From Harmothoe impar (Eukaryota > Annelida > Polychaeta > Phyllodocida > Polynoidae), in the NCBI GenBank assembly GCA_947462335.1, contig OX381707.1, positions 66,234,816 to 66,298,815 of the forward strand: DNA of 64,000 bases. The letters are read 5' to 3'. Both the position numbers and the translations under genes were made by a program. Below the pieces are notes generated by a model, which was not told the origin of the DNA, did no database searches, and saw nothing but the letters and a program-made list of their open reading frames with translations. Numbering within the stretch: position 1 is the first letter of the stretch; each line of letters begins with the position of its first letter. This document shows, piece after piece, positions 10,946 through 21,891 of the stretch.

Positions 10946-11140
10946 TCACTTTAGATGTTGGTCTGACGGTGGTGTAGAGTAGAATAGGCTGATGTCCGTG
11001 GCATGGGACCGGAAGTAGACCAATGTCGTAAATAGAGTTCATATAGTATACCCTAGAGGGGGTGGGTGTAGGTAGTTTTTTATGTCTGCCCACAGGGGGA
11101 GACAATGCGCCGTAGATGAGAGATACTCCCATCACGACCA
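10946..11140 (-). repeat. Split direct repeat A1 (5' terminal)
   Basis: This is the 195-base copy of A2 (4359-4553) and marks the 5' end of the Ngaro-like element. About 150 bases of leader separate it from the gag ATG. Confidence 0.85.
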
Positions 11141-11160
11141 AATGACTCTCACTTTTCTGT

Positions 11161-14077
11161 GTGTGCAGACACACGATTTTCAGGGAGTTGTGGTAGCCTG
11201 ACAGTAAGCCCTGCAGTTTGTACAGATACTATCCTGGTCCCAAGATGACATAACCGCACACTTATTTAGAAGTATAGAGAACCTCTCGCGAATATCAAAA
11301 TATGACCTTTTTCTTACTGGAGTATACCATTAGATGTTATTTTACCAAGACATGGTATGCTACCTCAGACTTACTAGTATGTCGTATGTAGGCATTGGGA
11401 AGAATCAAAAAGCATTACGGTAGCAGCTCTCCTATCAAGCAGGTTGAATTTTCCAGTGTTCTTACTATATGGGAAAGGGAATTGCTTTGGAGGCATGAGT
11501 GACAGAGCTTTCTTTAGATTTCTAAAGTCCTGGGCGATTAATACATAAATTCTATCTTAATATCAGATCATAGAAATGTATAATAAGTGACACGATAGAG
11601 GTAGGCCTTGTGACAAGTCTTTGTGATATACATCTTTGAAAGGATATACTGTAATGTACTGTCGGATTTTTGTTGTTTAAAAAAAAAAATTTAAGCATAA
11701 AAGTACTAGCCAACCTCTCCGAAAACCCTAAAATTTACAAAAAAGGGTAAAAATAAGGAAATTTCTTCAAAAACGTAGGGTCCGTCCTGTTGTGATAAGG
11801 TCGGTCGGGTGACTTGAAACAAACTTTTTTTTTTGCCTAACTAGAGACACCAGTGGGGAACCGGGTTAATACAGCCCAACAAAACAAGCATACTGACATG
11901 GTGCACGGCATGTGACAACTTTTGCTGATAGACATTACTTTAAGTTACACCCACAAGAAAAGAAGAATAAAAGACAAGATAAAAGTGTGCGTCTGCTCTG
12001 TCCAACAGTGTAATTCAATATGGTTGAGTACAATGTACTGGCATGTCGCACTGGTCGCACTGGTGGCAGTGAGTAGTGCCAGATCTTCACACCAGGGGGT
12101 TCTCGTGCTAGTGTTAGTTTATTAGATCTATAGTCACACCACAAAGTGTGTGCTTCCTTTTGTCACATACGATAACGTGTCTCACTCTTTCTGCTACTTG
12201 TTATTATTTTCTTTTACTGATGATGTCTTTTCTTGCAGACTACAGTCTCCATGGGCTGGTATCCTAGCCTGAAATTTATTGGGTTTTCTAAATTTACAAT
12301 ACCCTCAGCACAAACTAGGAGAGTTTCGATAGATGCATAACATTATTTAAATTACATGTGCATGGTAGAGAAAAAAGGAATTGTGACAGATGGTCTGGGA
12401 ATTCCCAGTCTATACATATCATGGCACTAAAATGCTAAGTAGTTGAGATCTGCCTCATGCCTATTATCAGGATTAAAGATATATTGGCCTATTGATCTCT
12501 AAACCCCCTCCCCTTTTATAAAGCTTGTCATTTTCCTAGCGCTTATTCGAGGATTCTTGTAATGGTTTGGGAGTGTACTAACCACATATGTTTGGGCAAA
12601 TGTAACTGGTTATTTACTTGCCTGCCAGTGTTGCATTCATGCATTTTGACCATAATATAGGGTATTAATTTATTTGATCTCATAGAAGTTATACAGATAT
12701 TATAAAATGATGTACACAGTGTGAAAACGAAAAATGAAATAACTTTCATGTCAAAATTCAAATTCACATGTCAGTGATTATGGTCCTTGGAAAATACCAC
12801 ATCATATCCCCCCATTTGAATATACATGTATAAACTTTTATCTAAGCAGCACGCATAATGAGCTAAATCAGACACACACATCCACAGATAAAACAAAGTC
12901 ACTAAGGTCAGACACTATTAAGGCAGACACGAGGATGCCGGTTAGATTAGTCCCTAGGAAATAGTTCAGAAGACATTGCTAATTGAGAATGAACAATATA
13001 ACAGTATCGTTCTCATTGAGTAGCGATAACATACGCGTATAGCGTTAGGTGGGTATTACTATTATCATTATAGATTAAATTTAAACACTATTAACTATCG
13101 AAAATATATTTTCCAAGATAACAAATGAAATATGTTAAAACCTGGGGTTCTGTAAGCATACATACTATAATAGAGCTGTCGTCAAAGGTACCGTACATCG
13201 AGATGACAAATAAGGCAATAATAAACATGAGGCATGACATCGAATTATATACGTCATGCTGTTATGCTTGGTCCAAGTACCCATATGTAAATCCGCCATT
13301 GGACGCTAGTGTATTATATGCTGACTAGATAATACGAGGTACAGGTATATAAGCACAGCCTCATCAAACCCCACAAAACACTTTTTTATTGTGCATCTGG
13401 ACATTAGGTGTGACATATTGGTCACCCCGTGGGTAGAAAACACTGATTTATTCAGTTCTCATGCTGCTTTATGAATTGTCGTCCATCCATATGGGACTGT
13501 AGCCACTTGATACTATAGACCAATGCAGCAAAATAAGGTGACTTTTCAGGAAAGTTGTTAATAAGGTTTTTAAACATTTCTGAAGCTTGATCGACAAATA
13601 TGTATAACTTCAAAATTCTGCATTCTAGTATACTATCTGAAAGATAATTGTCCTGTGAATCTCCTGATATGAGATGTTTGCAGACATATATATAGCCATT
13701 ACAAATAATGCCACGAGGATTCGGCTAAAACCAAAGTAAACACAATTATATTATAACTGGAAATGTCACCTTTCTTGCTGCATTGGTCAATAGCTAGGTT
13801 GGGGGAAGGAGGGGGCTGGGTTGCTTGACTTTCCTACGTAGGCAGTTATTTTTCCGTATTTTTCCATATTCAGTGTTGACCTTAAACTATTATTACTGAT
13901 ATTCCCAGCTTTAAGATTTTTTAAAGATTTCACCCTTCCCCCACCATTTCTCATCACCGGGTAACGAATTCATTTTTTGCTTGGGGCCTAATCGGTAAGG
14001 AAATGAAAGGATTTTCACAAACAAAAAATGTACGTTTTAGGAGTGAAGTCTTGATCTAGATTCATACAGATAGACTA
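11161..14077. other. Non-coding stretch
   Basis: Apart from the tentative short signal-peptide frame at 12033-12125, I see no supported gene. The stretch is AT-rich with scattered homopolymers and no repeat whose ends I can define. Confidence 0.5.
12033..12125 (+). CDS. Possible first exon with signal peptide (tentative)
   Basis: The short frame begins MYWHVALVALVAVSSARSS, which looks like a secretory signal peptide with a cleavable A/S-rich end. A GTGAGT donor-like motif falls within it at about 12069, so a real exon could end there, after about 12 codons, and join a downstream exon. A good pyrimidine-rich acceptor (TTTTCTTGCAG) lies at about 12239. No downstream coding exon is recognised. 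It may equally be chance. Confidence 0.2.
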   Translation: MYWHVALVALVAVSSARSSHQGVLVLVLVY

Positions 14078-14273
14078 CACTGATATTCCTAGGCTCCCTA
14101 TTCGCCCAACCTCTTAGTCACTAGTGCCTAACCTAGTAAGTCATTTTTTGGCTCCCTATACGACCAACCTAGATTAGTTATTATTGTCAGGTTGGTCACT
14201 ACTAACCAACCCACCTTAGTCTTTTTAGTTCTAGGGGGAGCCACTGAGTGGTCATCACAGGTGGCCCCAACTA

Positions 14274-14419
14274 CCCAGCTAACAAAAAAACGTTATTTTG
14301 CGTAAAAATAACGTTATAAATTTCATATAACGTTATGCCATAGTAAGGAGCCTTAGAGAAACGTTATTTAACGTTATATAACGTTATAAAGTGTTGTATA
14401 ACGTTTTTTGTTTACTGGG
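14274..14419. mobile_element. MITE with AACGTTAT palindromes, TA target
   Basis: This 146-base palindromic element starts CCCAGCTAACAAAAAAACG and ends with the inverse CTGGG. TA dinucleotides flank both sides, as expected of Tc1/mariner-mobilised MITEs. The interior contains repeated AACGTTAT blocks. It interrupts the left arm of the 2.8-kb element; the right arm lacks it at the matching point. A second copy lies at 55361-55507 in opposite orientation. Confidence 0.75.
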
Positions 14420-14938
14420 TAGTGGTATACAAATACAACACACCAATGGTGGACCTAGGTTAGCCGCTACTGACTGACCCCTTGATCATTTTTGAATATA
14501 TCTTTGCCATTGTGACTAACACTCATATATGAGCAACCTGGGTTAGTCTGTACTGACAAACCCTTTCAACCTACGGATTTTCAGTGTAGGTAATATATAT
14601 GGCATGGACAGATAATAACACATCTCTTTAGCAGAGTAGTAAACAATCCTATAAAATTGTTGTGCTATACTGTAAATTACTCACTGTTGTGAATACTGGA
14701 CTAAATATACTATTGTGGATATAACCTTTACATACTATGGACGCGGGACCGAAACGTATTGCTGAAAGTCATATCAATAATCGTTATAAGGCTCAAAACA
14801 AAAAGAAAAACCACTGTCATATTACCTCCCCAAAGTAGGGGTATATTCTTTAGCTCTGTTCTACCATGGCCTCCATGTTATAGGCACTTTTAATGAGAAA
14901 TAAAGGAATGGTTGTCATAAGTCTCCCAAACATATAGC

Positions 14939-15928
14939 CAGGTAACATAAGTACATTGGGCCATGATTGGGCCAATATACCACAAAGAATTGGGCCAATA
15001 ATGGCATTTTGATATTGGCCCACCACTGGTTTGACCGCTGGCCCAGTAATGGCCCATGCTCAGAGAAAGGGATATTGATTTCATGTTGGCCCAATGTTGG
15101 GCCAACATCACAAGGTATTAACATTATTCCAAGGTTAGAAATTAAACATCGGATCAACCTTGTAATACATATGTCACCCCAACATTATAATTTTCAATAT
15201 AGGACCACTGCAACAATCACTAATATTGAACAATACTATTTTTACGTGTATAATTGGATGTGGAAGCATACTTAAGACTGTCAAGTATCATCAGTTTAGA
15301 AAAAAACATTTCTGTCTTTTTAATCCATCTTGATCTATCCCAAAATGGTTAGAAATAATACAAACTGTATTACTATCATTTAGGACTTATCTAACTCCAT
15401 TACTCACACATGAGGTGTCTTCAAGCTACTTTTGACAAATCCCACGGGTGTCATGCAGTAAATGGCACGTTTATATATCAAATTTCATCCATGAACTTCC
15501 TCTGACCTTTAAACATGGAGAGCACACTGGGGATTACATTTATAACCCAATATGATGGCAAAGTAGGAGCACTCCTGTAAGAAATTCTTCAGGCAACATT
15601 GAATCCCCCTGGTGTAGATCACAGCCAATATTGGACAAGTGTAGTTAGAATTGATGTTGGTCCAACATCAGAAATAATATGATGGCCCTGAAATGTCCCA
15701 ACACTGGGCCAACACTGGGTCAATATCAGCAATATCAAGCATGGACCAGCTCTGGGCCAGCGGTCAACCCAGCGATGGCCCATTATCGGAATTGCCAAGG
15801 GTGGGCCATCATTGTAATTTATATGTTGAACCAATGTATGCATTACCTACAATGGGCCATGGTTGGTATAAGGATTGCGATGGAGTCGATCATTGCCGAC
15901 ATTGGCCCAATATACCCTTGCTACCTGG
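14939..15928. mobile_element. Inverted-repeat element rich in TGGGCCA motifs
   Basis: The ends CCAGGTAAC and GCTACCTGG are inverted. Both arms (about 14939-15120 and 15640-15928) are filled with alternating TGGGCCA and TGGCCCA motifs at intervals of roughly 10-40 bases, while the centre (15130-15630) is ordinary AT-rich DNA. No ORF was found. Dense subterminal motif arrays of this type are typical of transposase-binding repeats in non-autonomous elements. Confidence 0.6.
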
Positions 15929-16079
15929 GATAGTTTCCATGTTATCACTGATTGGCCAACTGCTATGATAAGGGGTTAGTCAGACAAATAAATGACATTG
16001 TGTGTGCCCTTATAGGTCTCATTGAGGGAAATCCCGCAGAAAACTGATAGTCATATACAATTGTAATCAGCAGTGAATT

Positions 16080-16430
16080 CAGGCCCGTAACTAGCCCTCT
16101 TCGCGGGGTGGTTCGTTTTTTGATAAGGTGGAACTATATAAATTCAAAGGTGGAACTTGTTGGATTTTTATGAAAAATTATGCAATTAATGACTTGATTT
16201 GTACTCAAAACTATAAATCGGATGAACCATATAACAAAACGAACAATCCTTTCACCGTTTACTCTCTAGAGACCTTAATAATTATCCGATTTACAAGCCG
16301 CGAATACTGACATGGAACTAATTATCCCCACTTTAAGGCCAGCTAGGGTGGAACTATTTGATACATAAGGGCTGTGGGGGGGGGGGGGGGGTTCGTTCGA
16401 ACCGACGAACCCCCCCTAGTTACGGGCCTG
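16080..16430. mobile_element. Short TIR element (CAGGCCCGTAACTAG ends)
   Basis: The terminal inverted repeats CAGGCCCGTAACTAG and CTAGTTACGGGCCTG bound 351 bases. The interior includes GTGGAACTAT repeats and a 14-base G run before the right end. The end sequence is hAT-like, but the flanking duplication is imperfect (TGAAT shared on both sides). Confidence 0.6.
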
Positions 16431-16881
16431 TTGAATACTGTGGGAGCACTCTTGGAAGTGGTCAATAATTAAGTTGAAAATAATGCTAATATTATGAAAA
16501 CTAGTACACACACTGAAAATCAATAGGTTGAAAGGGTTAGTCCACAGACTTGAATACCTTTAAGTCTGTGGTTAGTCTGTACAGACTATCCTAGGTTCGT
16601 CATATGTGTGTTAGTCACAATGGCAAAGTTATATTCAAAAATGACTGAGGGGTCAGTCAGTAGTGGCTAACCTAGGTTCATCATTGGTGTGTTGTAGTCG
16701 GTGCCACCTGTAAGATATTATGATGACCACTGAGTGGCTCCCCCTGGAATTTAAAAGACTAAGGTGGGTTGGTCAGTCCAACCTGCCAATAATAACTGAC
16801 CTAGGTTGGTCGTATAGGCTAACAAGGTTAGGTACTAGTGACTGAGCGATTGGTTGTATAGGGAGCCTAGGAATATCAGTG

Positions 16882-19800
16882 CATGCTGCTGAATGTTTGC
16901 CAGGTTAGATTAGATAATATAGGAAAGGGAAGTTTATATTCTTTTCAAAGGCTAGATTGGGAATCAGTGAAAATGCAATTTATTAAGTGCAAATTCAGGC
17001 AGAATTCAAGTGGTTTTACGCTACCGACCAGTGTTAAAATGTTCTGTGTTACTGTGTTACTGTTAGTAGCTAATTTTGGTTGGATATGTTTTGTAGGAAG
17101 GATATATCTTTGATAGGTCAGGGGTGATTTTCAGAAATTGTAAATGTTCCAGTAGTTGTAATTGTATAGGAGAACTAGTTCCTTCACTGAGACCGAGCCT
17201 AACACATGAATCATGATACAAACGGCAGAGGAGACTGTTCAGAGCCGCAGGAGGTGGAATAGTGGATGGGTGCTGCCCTCTCGTGCTAAATTCACAAGGT
17301 AGATCGGTCTCGTGGACATATTTCGTTATACTGTATCTGTATAACCAATTACTATGAATAACATAACGACCATAAACATATATTTGAAAGTTGCTAGGAT
17401 ATTACATTTTCTCATAGTCCTGTCAATTCATCATGGGGCCATTACTGGCCTACATCTATCCACCGTTAATTCTGAGGTTGCAGGATTGAGTACTCCACAT
17501 ACTGGTAAACGGTGACCAGCCTTGCATCATAATTAATTTTGCAGACAGATTATGATTTAATTGCCGCTTGACGGACTTATCGTTGCCAACATAAAGACTG
17601 GGGGAAGACAAAACATTTTACAAGGAAATACCTTCTTCAGGATAAAAAAAATGAAGAAATATCAATATAATCATTACAGTTTACTTAATCAATTCTATGG
17701 AAAGGTCAATAGGAGAAGAAAAGCACTAAACCAAATGAATAGCTGTGGTATGCAATTTGCATTTTGTGATTATATGACCAGTTTGTTCTATTGCCATCTC
17801 CAAATAACTTTTTTTAACCCTTTAAGGCCGGCCAAATCTTAATAGATCAGCTGTTGGGGACGGGACATTTTTGCAGGAACATCCCCAAGGCCGACCCTTT
17901 GCTAAATCCCATAGAGTTATGATGTGTATAGTCGATGTTACCCCCCCCCCCCCGTGGCATCAACTACAGTTGATGCTCGCCCCCCCCCCCCCCCATGGCA
18001 TCATTGCAACTATAGTTGATGCTCGGCCATAAAGGATTTTTTAATTAGACGATATAATTGGTTGGCACAGGGATACCAGTTACAATCAACATGAGCATTG
18101 GTAATGGGACCAATATGACAATTTTAACCATGTTACACATCAAATGTAACCTTACCTAAATCCATTCCCATGGTGGAAAAATCCTTTAAAAAAGTGAAGA
18201 AAATCCGATCGACCTACCCGATTCTTCATGGGCATATTATCTGAACACAACTTCCTTTTTGTTTGTCCCAAGCTTAAGGCCACTCAGAAAGAAGTTGTTT
18301 CTCATCACCCGGCAGTGAGAAATATGACGAGGGCATTTCTTTAAATTTTGTCTGATACCAAACATGTCAATATTTGCCCATGTTTTAGCATATTTTTCAT
18401 CAAAAATCTTTTAAAAAAGATCACGAGATCACTCCAGATCACGATTTTTATGATGCGCGCGGTATTGAAAAACCAATATATTTTTTAGAGTGGCCTAACT
18501 ACCTGAAAATCAGTGTGAGTGTATCATGTTCCTTTCAGGTATAAGGAGGTATAACTGAACTTAGTGTTGAACTCGAACTGTAACTGCCAATTGTAACCAG
18601 CTGATAAGGATAGAATAACAGTGATACATGACAATGTGGGTGACCTGATATTATATCGTTTTTTTCCTCTGAGTATAAATGGCTGGAGGGCCGGGAGAGG
18701 AGACGACCTGTAATTCTGAACGCAGGAAATCAGGTAGAACTGACATAATACCACAAAAGTACAGTGACACCTATCCATGGATTCTAGGAATGACATAGAT
18801 GTTGATGATTGCCAACTGAATTGGGACAACACATGTACAAAAACAACTCAAGCCTTTCACACAAAAATAATCAGGTTGGGACAATCATCAGTTTCTCAGG
18901 TTGCAGTGAGAAAGCACAACGATGTGTTATCTCACTGCTAAGTTGAGGGGTTTTCACACAGTGATGTGAAATCTCACCCACCTGTTAGAAACCACAATCA
19001 TGCTATTCAGGCCCATTCAGATGTACCTAGCTGATAACATAATACATCAGTGAAGAGCAAATGATGGTAAGCCTACAGCAAATTGGGTTTTCTCGATACA
19101 ATTTCCTCGTGGAAAGAGGGTCATCGGGAGCACCGGCACTACAGTAAAATGAGTGTAGTGATGAGCAAATATATTAAGAGGTCATATGACTCTGTTTTTT
19201 TAATAGTTCAAGGTCCCCGACTCCCTTTACTATCAATTCATAGATCCAACGTCAGCTTAGGGTGTTACATGTGGCCTGAATACCTATGGGAGTCAGTGAA
19301 GGCATAAGTGAGTCAAACAGTTGGTTTTGATTGGTCACGTGCACACTATAGGTGGCTACCATTACCATCCTTAAAATGGTATTATTCTTTATGCTCAGAT
19401 CTGTAGATCTACATAATTTGTAACATTGATAATACATGTAGTGCTAAAGTGCCGGAATTTATAAAGGGATTCGTTTCCAACATTGGAGGAGAATGATTTT
19501 ATGAATTAGGTCCAGTCCCTAATGTATCTCCGTTTGAAATGCTACACAAGGATACCACAGCTCATCTAATTGCACCTGATATGATAATCACATACCCAGA
19601 TGTAATAAAACTGGTAGAAAGTATTAACACACACATCCAGTAGGATTGACAATATTTCTACCAAAGTGCCAAAAGACGCTCTGTTAATACTAGTACTAGC
19701 ATATATAACAGCGTTCTCTGTTATAGGTTAAAGATGTATTATAGATGAGGAACTGCTTGGCTGTATAAACAAGTACTTTTGATAAATTCCAACCTGAAGT

Positions 19801-20044
19801 ACAATTATTCTAAACTGTTTCCAATCTGAAGTGTTTCCAATATACACACAAATGTATAGTGTAATATAAGTTCACAATCACAATCCTGTAGTTCTCAATG
19901 ATGACAACATGAAAGCAGTTGGCCCGAGTGTGAGCAGCTCATGGTGAGCAGCTCACAGCCTAATGTCCCGTGCCGGAGAGAGGTGTTTCTTCAGTGTTGT
20001 GGTGATGGTCCTTTCTGTATCCTCTCTGATTCTATGAGAGAACC
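16882..20044. other. Non-coding stretch left of the LTR element
   Basis: There is no supported gene. It contains two poly-C runs, about 17941-17954 and 17986-18000, each followed by a similar GGCATCA/GTTGATGCTCG segment, which is a small local duplication. The rest is AT-rich host DNA. Confidence 0.5.
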
Positions 20045-20243
20045 ATCTTGTACGGTTGCCGTCTCGATTTGGGTCAAAATTAAGCAATTAAGGGAACTAC
20101 TTTGGATGCTATTGTCCTCAACGGATACACTGGCTAGCCCAGTGCAATCATATGTTTAAAATTATGGCACTCGCTCACAGTAGGAATAGACCATACAATT
20201 TCTATTCAAACAGACACATGAGAGTCGAATACAGGTAAACAGT

Positions 20244-20249
20244 TTTATT
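20244..20249 (-). terminator. Candidate sense poly(A) signal in 3' LTR
   Basis: AATAAA on the - strand lies about 200 bases before the sense end of the LTR, a sensible place for the R/U5 boundary. The same motif is in the 5' LTR at 43243-43248. Confidence 0.4.
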
Positions 20250-20979
20250 ACTCAACAACAAATGAGCTGCTCGGGCTCCATTCCTATTCAACATTCCAGA
20301 TCTTACACATTTTAATGACACCCCCTGAGTAGACGTATCTACTAATCTATTCTCAGGTCCATCCAGTCGGGCGAATCAGCGGTCAAAACATAAGGCCAGA
20401 GCAATCCACGCGAAGACTCTGCATGCTATCAAAGAGTTAGATATCGTTTTCGAATACCCAAAGCTGTAGCCCTGAGTCAGAATAGAAACCCTCAGGTCCT
20501 GAATTACAGTTCGTCGTGTTAAATCCTGACTCCACCTTTTACCCGGAGACGTCTCAAGAGATTCACAATTCCCCAGCTCGATAATTACAATTTGGCAAGA
20601 TCCCAGGATACATTTGTATATTCAATTACTGAGCTTTATACAATATGGATTCGACGCAATCGAACATGAATACTTATGACCCTAAAGCGGCTCAGGTTAG
20701 GGTCTTTCAACCTGTCTCGGATTCCAACTTATTCCGATATTAAATTTAATTACAATATTTCATTCAATTCGTAATATTATACATTGACATTGGCAATACA
20801 AACAACAGGAAATTCAGTGGTGGCAGGTAATGACAACTCTCAAAGCATTTAAAGGTCAGACCCGAATGTCTATCACAGATCTCTAATTGGTTGGCAGTAT
20901 TTAAATGGTTGGGTAAACGTTCACCTATTTAGACCTTCAAAACAATCCTCCATCATCACCAGGCGGTGCCTTTATGGAG

Positions 20980-20990
20980 TATATAAAAGG
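20980..20990 (+). promoter_or_regulatory. TATA box on antisense strand of 3' LTR
   Basis: TATATAAAAGG on the + strand is a near-ideal TATA box. Transcription would start near 21010 and run rightward into the element, antisense to gag-pol and toward the GTAAGT array and the + strand gene. Confidence 0.45.
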
Positions 20991-21891
20991 TTCCTACTTA
21001 CAGTTTTGAATGGGTAAGTTCTTCCCCAATCATAGTGCACCGCTTTGAGGAATCCTTCAGGGTTCAGCCCCTTCCGGATTCCCTTCCACGATTGAAAGCC
21101 CAAGGTGAGACAATTCCTGTAGTGACCATAACAGGTGTTCAGACAGTAGTGCTTGGCCGCTGTTGCAAGTATCTGCCTGGATATATCAGCCTTGTCCTCG
21201 GCATGGGGAGTCAATCCCCAACCCTTCCAACAACTGCTGGCTGTTCCTCACTCTAACTCTGCATGGCAGGTAGGCTTTTCTCCCAACTAACTCCTCTGTT
21301 CAACACGTAGAGATTATATCGTGCTGCCAGTTCATTTTTACCACTACGCATTACTTTAAGAACCAAAATTATTGTTTTATTACCCTTCTTTCTTTCCTTT
21401 ATTTCTTCCAGAGGGAGACGACTAAACGGCCGCTTTTTCCCCTCATGGACGGCCTCCAGATGTCCTACCATGATTCATTCTGCCCGGACTTTCAAAACAC
21501 CCATATATCTAACGGACTATGTTTTTCACAATTTGGAACAATACTATTATTCTTCACAAAGCCCTATTGTCGCTTTTACCCGTTCACTGCGCAAGCTCTC
21601 ATCTTTATCCAAACAAACAAGAGACTATACCCCCTCCTAATGGATTAAACAGGGGGACATGTTTTCTTGAGACGCAATCTCTTAGCACCTCGCTGCCTAA
21701 AGGCCAACTTCCACTTGAACTTATATCTGTTATATACCTATACATGTACCCGCATGTATTCACCAATTTGGGCACTAATCATGAATTAAAGATACCTGCA
21801 TACTTCTGGTCTGCATGTCTTTTCTTTACAAACGATTTCTTTGCTATTAAGTAATATATAAAACACCGCTTTACTGTACTTATACAGTACA

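Larger units (their letters stand above)
4134..11140 (-). mobile_element. Ngaro/PAT-like tyrosine-recombinase retrotransposon
   Basis: Read on the - strand the order is A1 (11140-10946), gag-like ORF, RT/RNase H ORF, tyrosine recombinase ORF, B1 (4703-4554), A2 (4553-4359), a 75-base spacer, B2 (4283-4134). This is the split-direct-repeat plan of Ngaro and PAT elements, which integrate through a circular intermediate using a tyrosine recombinase and leave no target duplication. I see no DIRS-type methyltransferase domain, which favours Ngaro over PAT. All three main frames are open and the repeat pairs are nearly identical, so the copy is young and may be competent. The coding part is clearly more GC-rich than the surrounding DNA. 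Confidence 0.85.
4031..11160. repeat. Foldback MITE interrupted by the Ngaro element
   Basis: A perfect 25-base inverted repeat (4047-4071 and 4093-4117, TGTCGCTAAAACTACC type) lies just left of the Ngaro element. The outer left sequence AGAAAAGTGAG at 4031-4041 is complementary to CTCACTTTTCT just right of the Ngaro element (about 11146-11156). So a small palindromic element was present first and the 7-kb element later landed in its right arm near 4133. Confidence 0.55.
14078..16881. mobile_element. Inverted-repeat element, about 2.8 kb, non-autonomous
   Basis: The outer ends are near-perfect complements: CACTGATATTCCTAGGCTCC at 14078 and its inverse ending at 16881. Homology between the arms continues inward for about 300-450 bases with substitutions and indels, including the shared blocks GAGCCACTGAGTGG, CTAGGTTAG and CTGACTGACCCC. 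There is no transposase ORF. Three smaller inverted-repeat elements sit inside (14274-14419, 14939-15928 and 16080-16430), so this is an old nested cluster. Confidence 0.65.
20049..21891 (-). repeat. 3' LTR of the giant element
   Basis: This 1843-base LTR runs TG...CA. It carries 20 bases near 20472-20491 that the other LTR lacks, bounded by a GTC microhomology that suggests a deletion in the right copy. It holds a + strand TATA box (20980) and a - strand AATAAA (20244-20249). A plausible + strand intron with donor GCAG/GTAGGC at about 21268 and acceptor TTTCTTCCAG at about 21411 lies within it. Short open frames here are not thought to be genes. Confidence 0.92.

Noticed and set aside
14890..15968. 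Frames of 73-91 codons in the TGGGCCA element
   Set aside because: They are translations of the WAxxGP-type short DNA repeat and appear on both strands; not genes.
20972..21854. Small ORFs (67-111 codons) present identically in both LTRs
   Set aside because: Identity simply reflects LTR identity; no domains, no conserved start context.
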